Source of the DNA: an uncultured Faecalibacterium sp.
Lineage (GTDB): Bacteria > Bacillota > Clostridia > Oscillospirales > Ruminococcaceae
DNA: 64,000 bases
Assembly: GCA_934511465.1 (NCBI GenBank)
Contig: CAKSWG010000005.1
Coordinates: 19,657 to 83,656 of the forward strand
Reading direction: 5' to 3'
The notes beneath the pieces are model-generated. The model was not told the DNA's origin, made no database searches, and worked only from the letters and a program-made list of their open reading frames with translations. Positions 25,945 through 39,527 of this stretch are shown piece by piece. Position 1 is the stretch's first letter; each line of letters opens with the position of its first letter. The position numbers were made by a program, and so were the translations under genes.

Positions 25945-27739
25945 GGTCGTTTCCTTTCTTCTGATACGGCAGCCGGATGGTCACTTCGGTGCCAATGTCC
26001 TCTTCGCTTTCAATGTGCAGGCCGTACCCTTCGCCAAAGGAATACTGGATGCGGCGGTTCACGTTCCACAGGCCCACATGGCGGAACTTTTCGGCACGCT
26101 CAGCCTCCGCAGCGGGCTCGTCCAGCAGATGCTCCACCACCTCCGGCGGCATGCCCACGCCGTCGTCGGTCAGCCGCAGCAGCACATCGCCGGTGGCGGG
26201 GTCGGTGGAGATATCCAGCAGCACGCTGCCGTGGCCGCCTTTTGGCTCCAGCCCGTGGAAGATGGCGTTTTCCACCAGAGGCTGCAAGGTGAAGCGGGGG
26301 ATCATGCAGCGCTGGCAAAGGCGCTCGTCCTCAATGCGGGAGACCTCGATCTCCAAATCACCGCCGTAGCGGTACTGCTGGATGGTAAAGTAATCGTTCA
26401 GCAAAGCCAGCTCCTCCTGCAAAGGCACAAGCTTTTCGGTGCCCTTGGAGATGCTCTTGGTCAGCCGGGCAAAGGCCGTTACCATCTCGGCAATGCCGGG
26501 TGCGTGCTGAATGGTGGCCATCCAGCGGATGCTGTTGAGGGTGTTGTAAATAAAGTGGGGGTTCACCTCATTTTGCAGCATCCGGTATTCCAGCTCCTGC
26601 TTTTTGCGCTCGTCGTCGATGCGGCGGTCCATCAGCTCGCTCACATTGGCGGCCAGCCGGTTGATGCCGCGGCCGACATCGCCCAGTTCGTTGTTCCACT
26701 CCACAGCCGGGTCGGCGGTAAAATCGCCGCCGCCCACGGCTTCAATGCGCTTTTGCAGCGCTTCCACCGGGCGGGTGATCACCCATTCCAGCCAGTGCTG
26801 CATGACAAAGCTCAGCCCCCACACAAGGGCAAGGCCCAGCACCAGCAGCCACACATACACATGGCGCTGCTGCAAAAAGGTGCTTTCCGGCAGCACCTGC
26901 ACCAGCGCCGCGCCGCGTCCGTCCAGCACCACCTTGACTGCAAAATAGCGCCGGCCGTCTTTCTGGAAGCGGCCCTGCCATGCAGACTGCCGCCATGTGC
27001 GGTTCTCGGCGGTGGAACGCAGGGTGTAGGGGATGGCGGCAAGGGTGTTTTCCACCTGCGTCAGGCGGCCGTCTGTGATCTGCCACAGCTGGTTGCCCAT
27101 TTCCCAGTAAAGGGCGCTGCCTTCGCTCATGGTATAGCCCGCTGCCGGGCTGGTGATCACCGAGGCGTCCAGCGCCAGATATGCCGTGCCGCGGTGCAGG
27201 GTGCCCCTGCCGGAGCGGATGGGCTGGCTGAGCACAAGGCAGGCGGGATGTGTGGCCATGAGCGGGTCGGTGGTGAACTGCATCCCGTAGCCCTGCTGCA
27301 AAAACAGGGCCACGCTGCTGCGGTTCAAAGCCGAGGAGCTGTTCAGCGCGCCGAACTGTAAGTGGCGGTCATTCTCGTTGCTCATAAAAAAGCGGAGGAT
27401 ATTGCTGTATAAGGGGCTGGAATAGTATTTTTCCTGCGCCGCCTCATAGGCTGCGATGGTCTGGGCGCCGTTGACCTCCGTCTGCGAGAGGTAGCGGCGC
27501 ACGGTGCCGTCGGTGGATGCCCAGTTCAAAAGGGCGTTGGCGTCGTTCAGGCTGGTCTCGATGCTGGTGGCCACCAGCCGCAGGTTGAACTCTGCCGCTT
27601 GCAGGGTGTTGGTGCGCACGTACTGGTTGGAAAGGAGGAACAGCGCCGCGCACACGGCCAGCGAGGTGAGGGTGGTAAAGATGCGCATGCTCCACACGAT
27701 CTGCCGCCGCAGCGAAAAGCGGTGTCTGGGCCAGGCCAT
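25919..27739 (-). CDS. Sensor histidine kinase (YesM/LytS type)
   Basis: A 606-residue membrane sensor kinase. The first membrane helix (~residues 17-38; 'IFTTLTSLAVCAALFLLSNQ') and a second one near 285-305 frame a ~250-residue extracellular sensor. A HAMP-like linker follows. The kinase core begins with the phospho-acceptor His in 'NEVNPHFIYNTLNSIRWMA', as in YesM/LytS kinases, and ends with an ATP-binding domain ('LTDDGVGMPPEVV' and 'GLWNVNRRIQYSFG'). First gene of the minus-strand operon, with GGAGGGG before the ATG. YesM-type kinases commonly sense oligosaccharides or binding proteins. Confidence 0.93.
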   Translation of the reverse strand: MAWPRHRFSLRRQIVWSMRIFTTLTSLAVCAALFLLSNQYVRTNTLQAAEFNLRLVATSIETSLNDANALLNWASTDGTVRRYLSQTEVNGAQTIAAYEAAQEKYYSSPLYSNILRFFMSNENDRHLQFGALNSSSALNRSSVALFLQQGYGMQFTTDPLMATHPACLVLSQPIRSGRGTLHRGTAYLALDASVITSPAAGYTMSEGSALYWEMGNQLWQITDGRLTQVENTLAAIPYTLRSTAENRTWRQSAWQGRFQKDGRRYFAVKVVLDGRGAALVQVLPESTFLQQRHVYVWLLVLGLALVWGLSFVMQHWLEWVITRPVEALQKRIEAVGGGDFTADPAVEWNNELGDVGRGINRLAANVSELMDRRIDDERKKQELEYRMLQNEVNPHFIYNTLNSIRWMATIQHAPGIAEMVTAFARLTKSISKGTEKLVPLQEELALLNDYFTIQQYRYGGDLEIEVSRIEDERLCQRCMIPRFTLQPLVENAIFHGLEPKGGHGSVLLDISTDPATGDVLLRLTDDGVGMPPEVVEHLLDEPAAEAERAEKFRHVGLWNVNRRIQYSFGEGYGLHIESEEDIGTEVTIRLPYQKKGNDHAADTACG

Positions 27740-27779
27740 ACGATACCCCTCCTTCCAAAAGGTAAAATCTACCGCTTAT

Positions 27780-27808
27780 AAAGTAACGGTTTCCAAGGGC
27801 TTTGTCAA
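27780..27808 (-). promoter_or_regulatory. Promoter of the two-component/lyase operon
   Basis: On the minus strand TTGACA (27808-27803) and TACTTT (27785-27780) are 17 bp apart, giving a start about 35 bp ahead of the kinase ATG. Confidence 0.6.
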
Positions 27809-27885
27809 CGCCTTTTTACATGAAAATTGTATACTTTTCACGGTTTTGCACTGTAACAAATTTGTAATCTGTGCAAGAAAGAGAG

Positions 27886-27945
27886 AAAGTGCAGGACGCA
27901 GCGCAAGAAAGTGCATGTTTTTTGGAAAGAACCGGAAAAAGTGCA
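27886..27945 (+). promoter_or_regulatory. Candidate operator: three phased AAAGTGCA repeats
   Basis: AAAGTGCA occurs at 27886-27893, 27908-27915 and 27938-27945. The steps are 22 and 30 bp, about two and three helical turns, so all three face the same side. They end ~22 bp before a weak -35. Candidate binding sites for the AraC-type response regulator. Confidence 0.5.
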
Positions 27946-27966
27946 GTCCGGCCCGAAAGATTTCCA

Positions 27967-27995
27967 TTCCGGTTTTGCCGGTTTTGAGGTATCCT
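27967..27995 (+). promoter_or_regulatory. Weak promoter of the sugar importer operon
   Basis: TATCCT (27990-27995) with a poor -35 (TTCCGG, 27967-27972) at 17 bp. The weak -35 fits dependence on an activator bound at the adjacent repeats. Confidence 0.4.
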
Positions 27996-28083
27996 AGTGT
28001 CAACAAAAGCGAGCGGCTCCCGGGTACACGCAGGGAAGGCCGCTGCACAAAAATACCAACTGCCCTGAAGGAGGACAAGACTT

Positions 28084-29409
28084 ATGAAAAAGATCTCGCG
28101 TCGTTCGTTCCTCGCTGCTGCCGCTGCCTGCGGCGCTGCTGCTGCCCTGACCGCCTGCGGCGGCTCTGCAAGCTCCACTGCAACCGCTTCTTCCGCAGCC
28201 GGTTCCACCGCTGCTTCTTCTGCTGCCGCTTCCGGCCCCGTCACCTTGCAGTGGGCCGTGTGGGATAAGGAATCCACGCCCTACTGGCAGGCCATGGCCG
28301 ACGGCTACATGGCAGGCCACAGCGATGTGACCATTGAGATGGTGGACCTTGGCTCCAGCGATTACATGACCGTTCTGGCTACCCAGCTGGCCGGCAGCGC
28401 CGATCTGGACATCCTGACCATCAAGGATATCCCCGGTTACGCAAACCTGATCAATCTGGACTACTTGCAGCCCCTGAACGATGTGCTGACCCGCAACACC
28501 GCAGACTTCAACGGCACCATCGAGCAGCTGACCACCGACGACGGCAACTTCTACGCCGTGCCCTTCCGCAGCGACTTCTGGGTGCTGTTCTACAATAAGG
28601 ACCTGTTCGATGCCGCCGGCGTGGACTACCCCTCCAACGATCTGACGCTGGAAGATTACGATGCACTGGCCCGCAAGATGACCAGCGGCTCCGGCGATAG
28701 CAAGGTCTACGGCTGCCACTACCACACTTGGCGCTCTGCCGCTTCGCTGTTCTCCATTCTGGACGGCAAGCACACCATCATCGATGGCAACTACGACTTC
28801 ATGAAGGACACCTACGATATGGTCATTGCCCAGCAGAAGGACGGCATCTGCATGGACTACGGCTACCTCAAGACCTCTTCGCTGCACTACTCCGCAGCGT
28901 TTGAGAACCAGCAGTGCGCCATGGTCAACATGGGCAGCTGGTTCATCTCCACGCTGGAAGCTTACATGAAGGATGCGGAAACCAAGTTCAACTGGGGCAT
29001 CGTGAAGTATCCGCACCCGGCAGGCGCACCCGCAGGCTCTACGCTGGGCACCGTGACCAGCCTTGCCATCAATGTGGATTCCCCCAAGGCAGAAGCCGCT
29101 GCCGACTTTATCAACTGGTGTGTCTCCGAAGAGGGCGCACAGGCCATTGCCAAGACCGGCACCTTCCCCGCATGCGGCTCCGACGCCACCAGCGACATCA
29201 TCAAGGCCACCGAGGGCTTCCCTGAGGACGCAAACTCTGTGGACGCACTGACCACCAGCAATGTCTATCTGGAAATGCCCTACACCCAGTACGCTTCCGA
29301 CATTGAGACCATCCTCAATGCCGAGCATGACGCCATCATGACCATGAGCGAGACCGTGGACGAAGGCATCCAGAACATGAACGATCAGGTGCCCGCCGTT
29401 CTGGGCTGA
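28084..29409 (+). CDS. Sugar ABC transporter substrate-binding lipoprotein
   Basis: A 441-residue extracellular binding protein of the family-1 sugar type. The signal has twin arginines ('SRRSFLAAAA') and a lipobox 'LTAC', so Tat export with lipid anchoring is possible. The mature part shows 'LQWAVWDKESTPYWQAM' at the start, 'DILTIKDIPGY' (ligand-binding lobe), and 'FYNKDLFDAAGVDYP', the typical solute-binding box. It heads the importer operon; the two permease genes follow after a strong hairpin. No ATPase gene is in the locus, so a shared MsmX-type ATPase must be assumed. Substrate is inferred from neighbours as a glucuronate-containing oligosaccharide. Confidence 0.92.
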   Translation: MKKISRRSFLAAAAACGAAAALTACGGSASSTATASSAAGSTAASSAAASGPVTLQWAVWDKESTPYWQAMADGYMAGHSDVTIEMVDLGSSDYMTVLATQLAGSADLDILTIKDIPGYANLINLDYLQPLNDVLTRNTADFNGTIEQLTTDDGNFYAVPFRSDFWVLFYNKDLFDAAGVDYPSNDLTLEDYDALARKMTSGSGDSKVYGCHYHTWRSAASLFSILDGKHTIIDGNYDFMKDTYDMVIAQQKDGICMDYGYLKTSSLHYSAAFENQQCAMVNMGSWFISTLEAYMKDAETKFNWGIVKYPHPAGAPAGSTLGTVTSLAINVDSPKAEAAADFINWCVSEEGAQAIAKTGTFPACGSDATSDIIKATEGFPEDANSVDALTTSNVYLEMPYTQYASDIETILNAEHDAIMTMSETVDEGIQNMNDQVPAVLG

Positions 29410-29489
29410 TCAAGGCTGACTGCACAGCTTTTCTTCCCTGTACTTATAGTTTCTTCTTCATCTCCCATTTATAGACTTCATCGTGCACC

Positions 29490-29515
29490 GGAGGGCGGGC
29501 GAAAGCCCGCCCTCC
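29490..29515 (+). other. Intercistronic hairpin between binding protein and permease genes
   Basis: Perfect GC-rich stem GGAGGGCGGGC / GCCCGCCCTCC with a GAAA-like tetraloop, lacking a real T-run. Likely stabilises the upstream mRNA so that more binding protein than permease is made. Confidence 0.7.
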
Positions 29516-29545
29516 ACCTCTTTGTGTGAAGAAAGGAGGCTCCTT

Positions 29546-30472
29546 ATGGCAAGCGCCGCCGCAACGCAAAAAGCGCCCCGTAAAGTGCTGAAAAAATCCA
29601 CCCGCGATTCCCTCATCGCCTATTCCTTCATTGCGCCGAACTTCATCGGCTTCTGCGTGTTCACGCTGGTGCCCATGGTATTCGCCATCGCGCTGGCCTT
29701 CTGCTCGTGGGATGGCCGCCATGCCATCCAGTTTGTTGGGCTGGATAACTTCATCAAGCTGTTCAGCAGCGACAAAATTTTTCAGGCGGCGCTCAAAAAC
29801 ACCATCGTCTACGTGATCGGCACCGTGCCGCTGACACTGGTGTGCAGCTTGGCCATGGCCGTGCTGCTGAACCAGAACGTGAAGCTGCGCAACTTCTTCC
29901 GCACGGTGGCGTTCTTCCCGTACGTTGCCTCGCTGGTAGCGGTGGCAGCGGTGTGGAACATGATCTTCAACCCGTCCATGGGCCCCATCAACATGATCCT
30001 GAACCAGTTCTTCGGCGTCGCTGTGGAAAACCTGCCCCGCTGGGCCGCCGGTAAGGACACCGCCATGCTCACGGTCATTCTGTTCAGCGTGTGGAAGAAC
30101 ATGGGCTACTACATGGTCATCTATCTGGCCGGCCTGCAAGGCTGCAACCCGGACCTGAACGAAGCCGCTGAGCTGGACGGTGCCAACCGCTGGCAGCAGT
30201 TCTGGCACATCACCCTGCCGCAGCTGCGCCCCACCACCTTTTTTGTGGTGATCATGCTCACCATCTCCGGCTTCAAGGTGTACGACCAGATGTACATGAT
30301 CACGCAGGGCGGCCCCGGTACCGCTACCATGACGCTGGTGTACTACATTTATAATGTGGCCTTCGTCAACACCCCCAAGTACGGCTATGCAAGTGCCATC
30401 TCCATGGTGCTGTTCGTGCTGGTGCTGATCGTCACGATCGTCCAGTTCCGCGGCTCCAAGGGCGAGAACTGA
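29546..30472 (+). CDS. Sugar ABC transporter permease (MalF/UgpA type)
   Basis: A 308-residue inner-membrane permease with six predicted helices ('FIGFCVFTLVPMVFAIALAF', 'LTLVCSLAMAVLL', 'TVAFFPYVASLVAVAAVW' and others). The cytoplasmic EAA loop is 'NEAAELDGANRWQQFWHITL', which docks the ATPase. The start at 29546 has GAAAGGAGG upstream; the in-frame extension overlaps the intercistronic hairpin. The partner permease starts 18 bp after its stop. Confidence 0.93.
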   Translation: MASAAATQKAPRKVLKKSTRDSLIAYSFIAPNFIGFCVFTLVPMVFAIALAFCSWDGRHAIQFVGLDNFIKLFSSDKIFQAALKNTIVYVIGTVPLTLVCSLAMAVLLNQNVKLRNFFRTVAFFPYVASLVAVAAVWNMIFNPSMGPINMILNQFFGVAVENLPRWAAGKDTAMLTVILFSVWKNMGYYMVIYLAGLQGCNPDLNEAAELDGANRWQQFWHITLPQLRPTTFFVVIMLTISGFKVYDQMYMITQGGPGTATMTLVYYIYNVAFVNTPKYGYASAISMVLFVLVLIVTIVQFRGSKGEN

Positions 30473-30489
30473 GAAAGGAGGAAGAGTTT

Positions 30490-31350
30490 ATGGCTTCTGC
30501 TGTTATCAAGGACCACGCTTCCCAGAAGCGCCGCAATTTCATCTCCAAGTTCCTGATCTATTTCTTCCTTATCGTGATCACGGCCTGTATGCTGCTGCCG
30601 TTTTTGTGGATGCTGTCCTCGTCCTTCAAACTGAACAAGGATGTGTTCGGCTTCCCCATCCAGTGGATCCCCAAGAACCCCCGCTGGCAGAACTATGTGG
30701 ACATCTGGACGCAGATCCCGCTGCTCACCTTCGTGAAGAACACGGTCAAGATCACCATCGTCGTCACGCTGTTGCAGCTGTTCACCTCGTCCTTTGCAGC
30801 CTACGCCTTTGCCAAGATGCAGTTCAAGGGCAAGAATGCGCTGTTTCTGGGCTACATTGCCACCATTGCAGTGCCTTGGCAGGCTTACATGGTGCCCCAG
30901 TTCATGATGATGAGCTCGTGGCATCTGAACAACACCCATCTGGCTATCATGTGCTTGCAGGCGTTCAGCGCCTTTGGCGTGTTCCTGATGAAGCAGTTCT
31001 ATGAGGGTGTGCCCAGCGAGCTGTGTGAAGCCGCCCGCATCGACGGCCTGAGCGAGTACGGCATCTGGTGGCACATCATGCTGCCGCTGAGCCTGCCGGC
31101 ACTGTCCACGTTGACCATCTTCACCTTCGTCAATACGTGGAACGACTTCCTTGGCCCCCTGATCTACCTGACCAAGACCGAGCTCAAGACCATCCAGATC
31201 GGTCTGCGCATGTTCATCACCCAGTATTCGGCAGAGTACGGCCTGATCATGGCGGCGTCCGTTGTGGCGCTGATCCCGGTGCTGATCGTGTTCCTCTCCC
31301 TGCAAAAGTACTTTGTGCAGGGCGTGGCCTCCACCGGCATCAAGGGTTAA
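30490..31350 (+). CDS. Sugar ABC transporter permease (MalG/UgpE type)
   Basis: A 286-residue permease with six helices ('FLIYFFLIVITACMLLPFLW' first). The EAA loop reads 'CEAARIDGLSEYGIWWHIML'. The 'FAAYAFAKMQFKGKN' segment and 'IGLRMFITQYSAEYGLIMAA' are typical of the MalG/UgpE type. AAGGAGGAAG lies just ahead of the ATG. A terminator follows at 31364-31400. Confidence 0.93.
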   Translation: MASAVIKDHASQKRRNFISKFLIYFFLIVITACMLLPFLWMLSSSFKLNKDVFGFPIQWIPKNPRWQNYVDIWTQIPLLTFVKNTVKITIVVTLLQLFTSSFAAYAFAKMQFKGKNALFLGYIATIAVPWQAYMVPQFMMMSSWHLNNTHLAIMCLQAFSAFGVFLMKQFYEGVPSELCEAARIDGLSEYGIWWHIMLPLSLPALSTLTIFTFVNTWNDFLGPLIYLTKTELKTIQIGLRMFITQYSAEYGLIMAASVVALIPVLIVFLSLQKYFVQGVASTGIKG

Positions 31351-31363
31351 ACAAACTACCCGT

Positions 31364-31400
31364 AAGCGGGGCGTGGGCAATACCCGCGCTCCGCTTTTTT
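31364..31400 (+). terminator. Terminator after the importer genes
   Basis: Stem AGCGGGGCGTGGG…CCCGCGCTCCGCT followed by TTTTTT. It separates the importer genes from the glycosidase genes, although partial read-through is possible because no strong promoter was seen after it. Confidence 0.75.
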
Positions 31401-31405
31401 GTTTG

Positions 31406-31536
31406 ACCCTCTCAGTCAAACCCTGACGGGTTTGCCAGCTCTCCCGAAGGGCGAGCCTCTATGCATCTTACGGTTACAAATAAAAAGGCTCCCCCTTTCG
31501 GGGGAGCTGGCGAGCGAATGCGAGCCTGAGAGGGTT
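31406..31536. repeat. CCCTCTC…GAGAGGG inverted-repeat element, copy B
   Basis: 131 bp bounded by ACCCTCTCAG / CTGAGAGGGTT, with an inner stem AGCTCTCCCGAAGGG… and GGCTCCCCCTTTCGGGGGAGC. It aligns with copy D (57999-58126) over its full length. Its right end is 5 bp before the GGAGG of the glucuronidase gene. Confidence 0.8.
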
Positions 31537-31551
31537 CTAAGGAGGTTGTCT

Positions 31552-33348
31552 ATGCTCTACCCCCAGCAAAATGCATCCCGTTTAAAATTGAGCCTGAACG
31601 GCGTCTGGAACTTCTGCCTTGGCAGCGAGGACGAAGCCCGGTTCGACCCGGCAAAGCCGATGTCGGCACCCCAGCCCATTGCCGTGCCCGCCAGCTACAA
31701 CGACCAGAACGACCAGACCGCCGCCCTGCGCCGCCACTACGGCTGGGCATGGTACCAGCGGCAGGTCACGCTGCCTGCGTTCTGCGCCGGGCAGCGGGTG
31801 GTGCTGCGGTTTGGCTCCGTTACCCACACCGCCAAGGTATGGCTGGATGGCCGGCTGATCGTGCAGCACAAAGGCGGCTTCACCCCCTTTGAAGCGGACG
31901 TCACCGGCCTGCTGACACCCGGCAAAACGGCCCTGCTCACGGTGGCCTGCGACAACCGGGTGGACCACAGCACCCTGCCTGTGGGCAACGAGGACGGCCA
32001 GCTGGCCTTCTTCGGCTCCGATAACGCGGGCATCCCCAGTGTGGAAGCAGCCAAACGCGCCGCGGCCAAGCAGAACCGCCCCAACTTCGATTTCTTCAAC
32101 TATGCGGGCATCCACCGTCCAGTGTGGCTGTACACCACGCCCAAAACCTACATCGAGGATGTGACCGTAGTGCCGCACACCGACGGCACCGTGGATTACA
32201 GCATTCAGGCTGTGGGCAACAAGCCCGTTTCCGTCACCGTGCTGGACGCAGACGGCAAAGCCGTTGCAGGTGCGGCGGGCGCTGAGGGCACGCTGCACAT
32301 CCCGGAAGTGCATCTCTGGGAGCCGAAGCCCGGCACGCCCTATCTGTACACCCTGCACATCACCTGCGGGGCAGACGTCTACGACCAGACCTTTGGTGTG
32401 CGCAGCATTGAGGTGCGGGGCACACAGGTGCTTTTGAACGGGAAACCGCTCTACTTCAAGGGCTTTTGCAAGCACGAGGACTTTACGGCCCATGGCCGCG
32501 GCTTTGACCCGGTGCTGAACGTGAAGGACGTGAACCTCATCCACTGGGCAAACGCCAATGCCGTGCGCACCAGCCACTACCCCTACGCTGAGGAGTTTTA
32601 CGACCTGTGCGACCGGGAGGGCATCCTTGTGATGGACGAGACGCCTGCTGTGGGCATCGGTGGCGGGGCAGCAGTGAATCCTTATAAGGAATATCCCATC
32701 GCGGAGCATCACCGGCAGGTACTTGCCGAGATGATCCGGCGGGACAAAAACCACCCTTGTGTAGTGCTGTGGAGCCTTGGCAACGAGCCGGACCTCGAGC
32801 ACTTCCCGCAGGACGCCTACGCTTACTGGCGTCCGCTGTACGAACTGGCCCACCGGCTGGACCCGCAAGACCGCCCGGTGACGCTGGTATGCTGCCAGAA
32901 CGACTATACCAAGGACCTTACGACCCGCACCATGGACATTGTGTGCATCAACCGCTATTATGGGTGGTACAACCTTTCCGGCGATATGGACGCCGCCTGC
33001 TATGGCTTGAACCGGGAGCTGGATTTCTGGGCGGACCAGCACAAGCCTGTGATGATGAGCGAGTACGGCGCAGACACTGTGGCCGGCCTGCACACCGCCG
33101 GGGCCGAGATGTTCAGCGAGGAGTTTCAGGTGGAGTTTTACCGCCGTCTGGACGCAGAGTTTGACAAACGCCCGTGGTTTGTGGGAGAATTTGTGTGGAA
33201 CTTTGCAGACTACGACACCGTGCAGGGCCCCATGCGGGTGGACGGCAACAAAAAGGGCCTGTTCACCCGGGACCGCCGCCCCAAGCTGGGCGCGCATTTC
33301 CTGCGCCGGCGGTGGAAAGAGATACCGACCTTTGGATTTAAGGAGTGA
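31552..33348 (+). CDS. uidA: GH2 beta-glucuronidase
   Basis: A 598-residue glycoside hydrolase family 2 enzyme. It removes terminal beta-glucuronic acid from glycans or glucuronide conjugates. The acid/base Glu is E412 in 'WSLGNEPD' and the nucleophile is E504 in 'MMSEYGAD'. The carboxylate-recognising N-x-K motif is at N566/K568 ('DGNKKGLF'), at the same numbering as in the E. coli enzyme, which makes glucuronidase far more likely than galactosidase. 'NFDFFNYAGIHRPVWLY' is also typical. The active-site loop after 'DETPAVGI' is shorter than in E. coli. There is no signal peptide, so it is cytoplasmic. GGAGG precedes the ATG at 31552. Confidence 0.93.
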   Translation: MLYPQQNASRLKLSLNGVWNFCLGSEDEARFDPAKPMSAPQPIAVPASYNDQNDQTAALRRHYGWAWYQRQVTLPAFCAGQRVVLRFGSVTHTAKVWLDGRLIVQHKGGFTPFEADVTGLLTPGKTALLTVACDNRVDHSTLPVGNEDGQLAFFGSDNAGIPSVEAAKRAAAKQNRPNFDFFNYAGIHRPVWLYTTPKTYIEDVTVVPHTDGTVDYSIQAVGNKPVSVTVLDADGKAVAGAAGAEGTLHIPEVHLWEPKPGTPYLYTLHITCGADVYDQTFGVRSIEVRGTQVLLNGKPLYFKGFCKHEDFTAHGRGFDPVLNVKDVNLIHWANANAVRTSHYPYAEEFYDLCDREGILVMDETPAVGIGGGAAVNPYKEYPIAEHHRQVLAEMIRRDKNHPCVVLWSLGNEPDLEHFPQDAYAYWRPLYELAHRLDPQDRPVTLVCCQNDYTKDLTTRTMDIVCINRYYGWYNLSGDMDAACYGLNRELDFWADQHKPVMMSEYGADTVAGLHTAGAEMFSEEFQVEFYRRLDAEFDKRPWFVGEFVWNFADYDTVQGPMRVDGNKKGLFTRDRRPKLGAHFLRRRWKEIPTFGFKE

Positions 33349-33353
33349 TCAAA

Positions 33354-34513
33354 ATGAAACAATATCCCAACCATGCCATGACCGACGCCGAAGCAAAGCA
33401 GGCGCTGGCCGATGCCTGCCGGCAGGTGGAGACCGATCTGCCGCTGTACACCTACCAGTGCCAGAACCATTCCAGCGTGAATGGCATCTATCCCGGCTGC
33501 GCCAACAACCAGTGGACCTGCGGCTTCTGGCCCGGTGAGATCTGGCTAGCCTACGAAGCCACCGGCAGCGAAAAATTCAAAAACGCTGCCCTCATTCAGG
33601 TGGAAAGCTTTGCCCGCCGCATTGCCTGCAAGGTGGAGGTGGACCATCACGACATGGGCTTTCTCTACAGCCCCACCTGCGTGGCGGCATGGAAGCTGGT
33701 GGGCAGTGAGACCGGCAAAAATGCCGCCATTGCCGCCGCCGATCAGCTGTTGACCCGCTACCAGCCCAGCGGGAGATTCTTGCAGGCATGGGGCACCATG
33801 ACGGACCCCGGCAACTACCGCTACATCATCGACTGTATGCTCAATGTGCCCTTGCTCTACTGGGCAAGTCAGGTGACGGGCAAAGACCATTACCGCGAGA
33901 TCGCCGCTGCCCACACGGCCACCACGCTGGCAAACTCCTTCCGGCCGGACGGCAGCACCTACCACACCTTTTTCATGAACCCGGACGGCACCCCCAAAGG
34001 CGGGCGCACCTGTCAGGGCTACAAGGACGACAGCTTCTGGGCGCGCGGGCAGGCGTGGGGCGTGTATGGCAGCGCCATCGGCTACACCTACACCCACGAC
34101 GAAACATTCCTTGCCGTGTTCCGCAAGGCGCTGGAGTTCTATCTTTCCCGCCTGCCGGAGGACCTCGTTCCCTGCTGGGATATGATCTTTGCGCCGGAAA
34201 GCGGCGAGCCGCGGGATTCCTCCTCGGCGGCCATCGTGGCCTGCGGCCTGCTGGAAGCCGCCAAGTATGTGGGCGAAGCGGAAGCTGCCCAGTGGCGTAC
34301 GCTGGCCCGGCAGATGCTGGCGAGCCTGCACACGAACTATGCCGTTAAGCCCGGCACCCTTGGCTCCGGCCAGCTGCTGCACGGCACCTACAGCAAAAAG
34401 AGCCCCTACAACACCTGTACCCCGGAGGGCGTGGACGAATGCACCAGCTGGGGCGATTATTTCTACATGGAGGCGCTGACCCGCCTGACCAAAGACTGGG
34501 AGATGTACTGGTG

Positions 34514-34514
<1 letters not shown>
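33354..34514 (+). CDS. GH88 unsaturated glucuronyl hydrolase
   Basis: A 386-residue alpha6/alpha6-barrel hydrolase that removes the 4,5-unsaturated uronic acid left by polysaccharide lyases. Two catalytic Asp residues are visible: D100 in 'HHDMGFLYSP' and D160 in 'YIIDCMLN', 60 residues apart as in the Bacillus enzyme. The aromatic-rich 'WTCGFWPGEIWLAYE' and 'DDSFWARGQAWGVYG' are family hallmarks. The ATG at 33354 is preferred, as AAGGAG lies eight bases before it; a GTG nine bp upstream is the alternative. Cytoplasmic. It pairs logically with the lyase at 22868-24670. Confidence 0.92.
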
Positions 34515-39242
<4,728 letters not shown>

Positions 39243-39262
39243 GGGACCGATAAGATGAAAAC

Positions 39263-39297
39263 ACGGCGGCTATCGTTTGGGTAGCCGCCGTATTCGT
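39263..39297 (+). terminator. Terminator after lacZ
   Basis: Stem ACGGCGGCTAT…GGTAGCCGCCGT followed by a T-containing run; isolates the glycosidase operon from the Pel-like cluster. Confidence 0.75.
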
Positions 39298-39409
39298 TTG
39301 CGGCCGGGCTGCTTTTTCGGCAGCTGGTAAAAAGGGGCTTTTTACGCAGCCGTTTTTGCAAGTTTATACATTCACAGCAGAAAAACAGAGGCAGGGGACG
39401 GCATTCCTC

Positions 39410-39438
39410 TTGTGCTTTTCGACACGGCGTGATAATAT
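39410..39438 (+). promoter_or_regulatory. Candidate promoter of the Pel-like operon
   Basis: TTGTGC (39410-39415) and TAATAT (39433-39438), 17 bp apart. The ~80-nt leader that follows can fold (CCGCC…GGCGG around 39480-39512), but I saw no known c-di-GMP riboswitch in it. Confidence 0.45.
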
Positions 39439-39527
39439 TTTTATGTGACGATTTCGTAAAAACCTGCAAACATGTATGCACCGCCGCAGTTCCGGGACCG
39501 GAAAGGCGGGCGGCAACGGTAGAAACG

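Noticed and set aside
39440..39527. Possible c-di-GMP riboswitch before the PelD gene
   Set aside because: The leader has GCAAAC and foldable GC blocks, but I could not fit the conserved core of either known c-di-GMP riboswitch class, and it is short for one.
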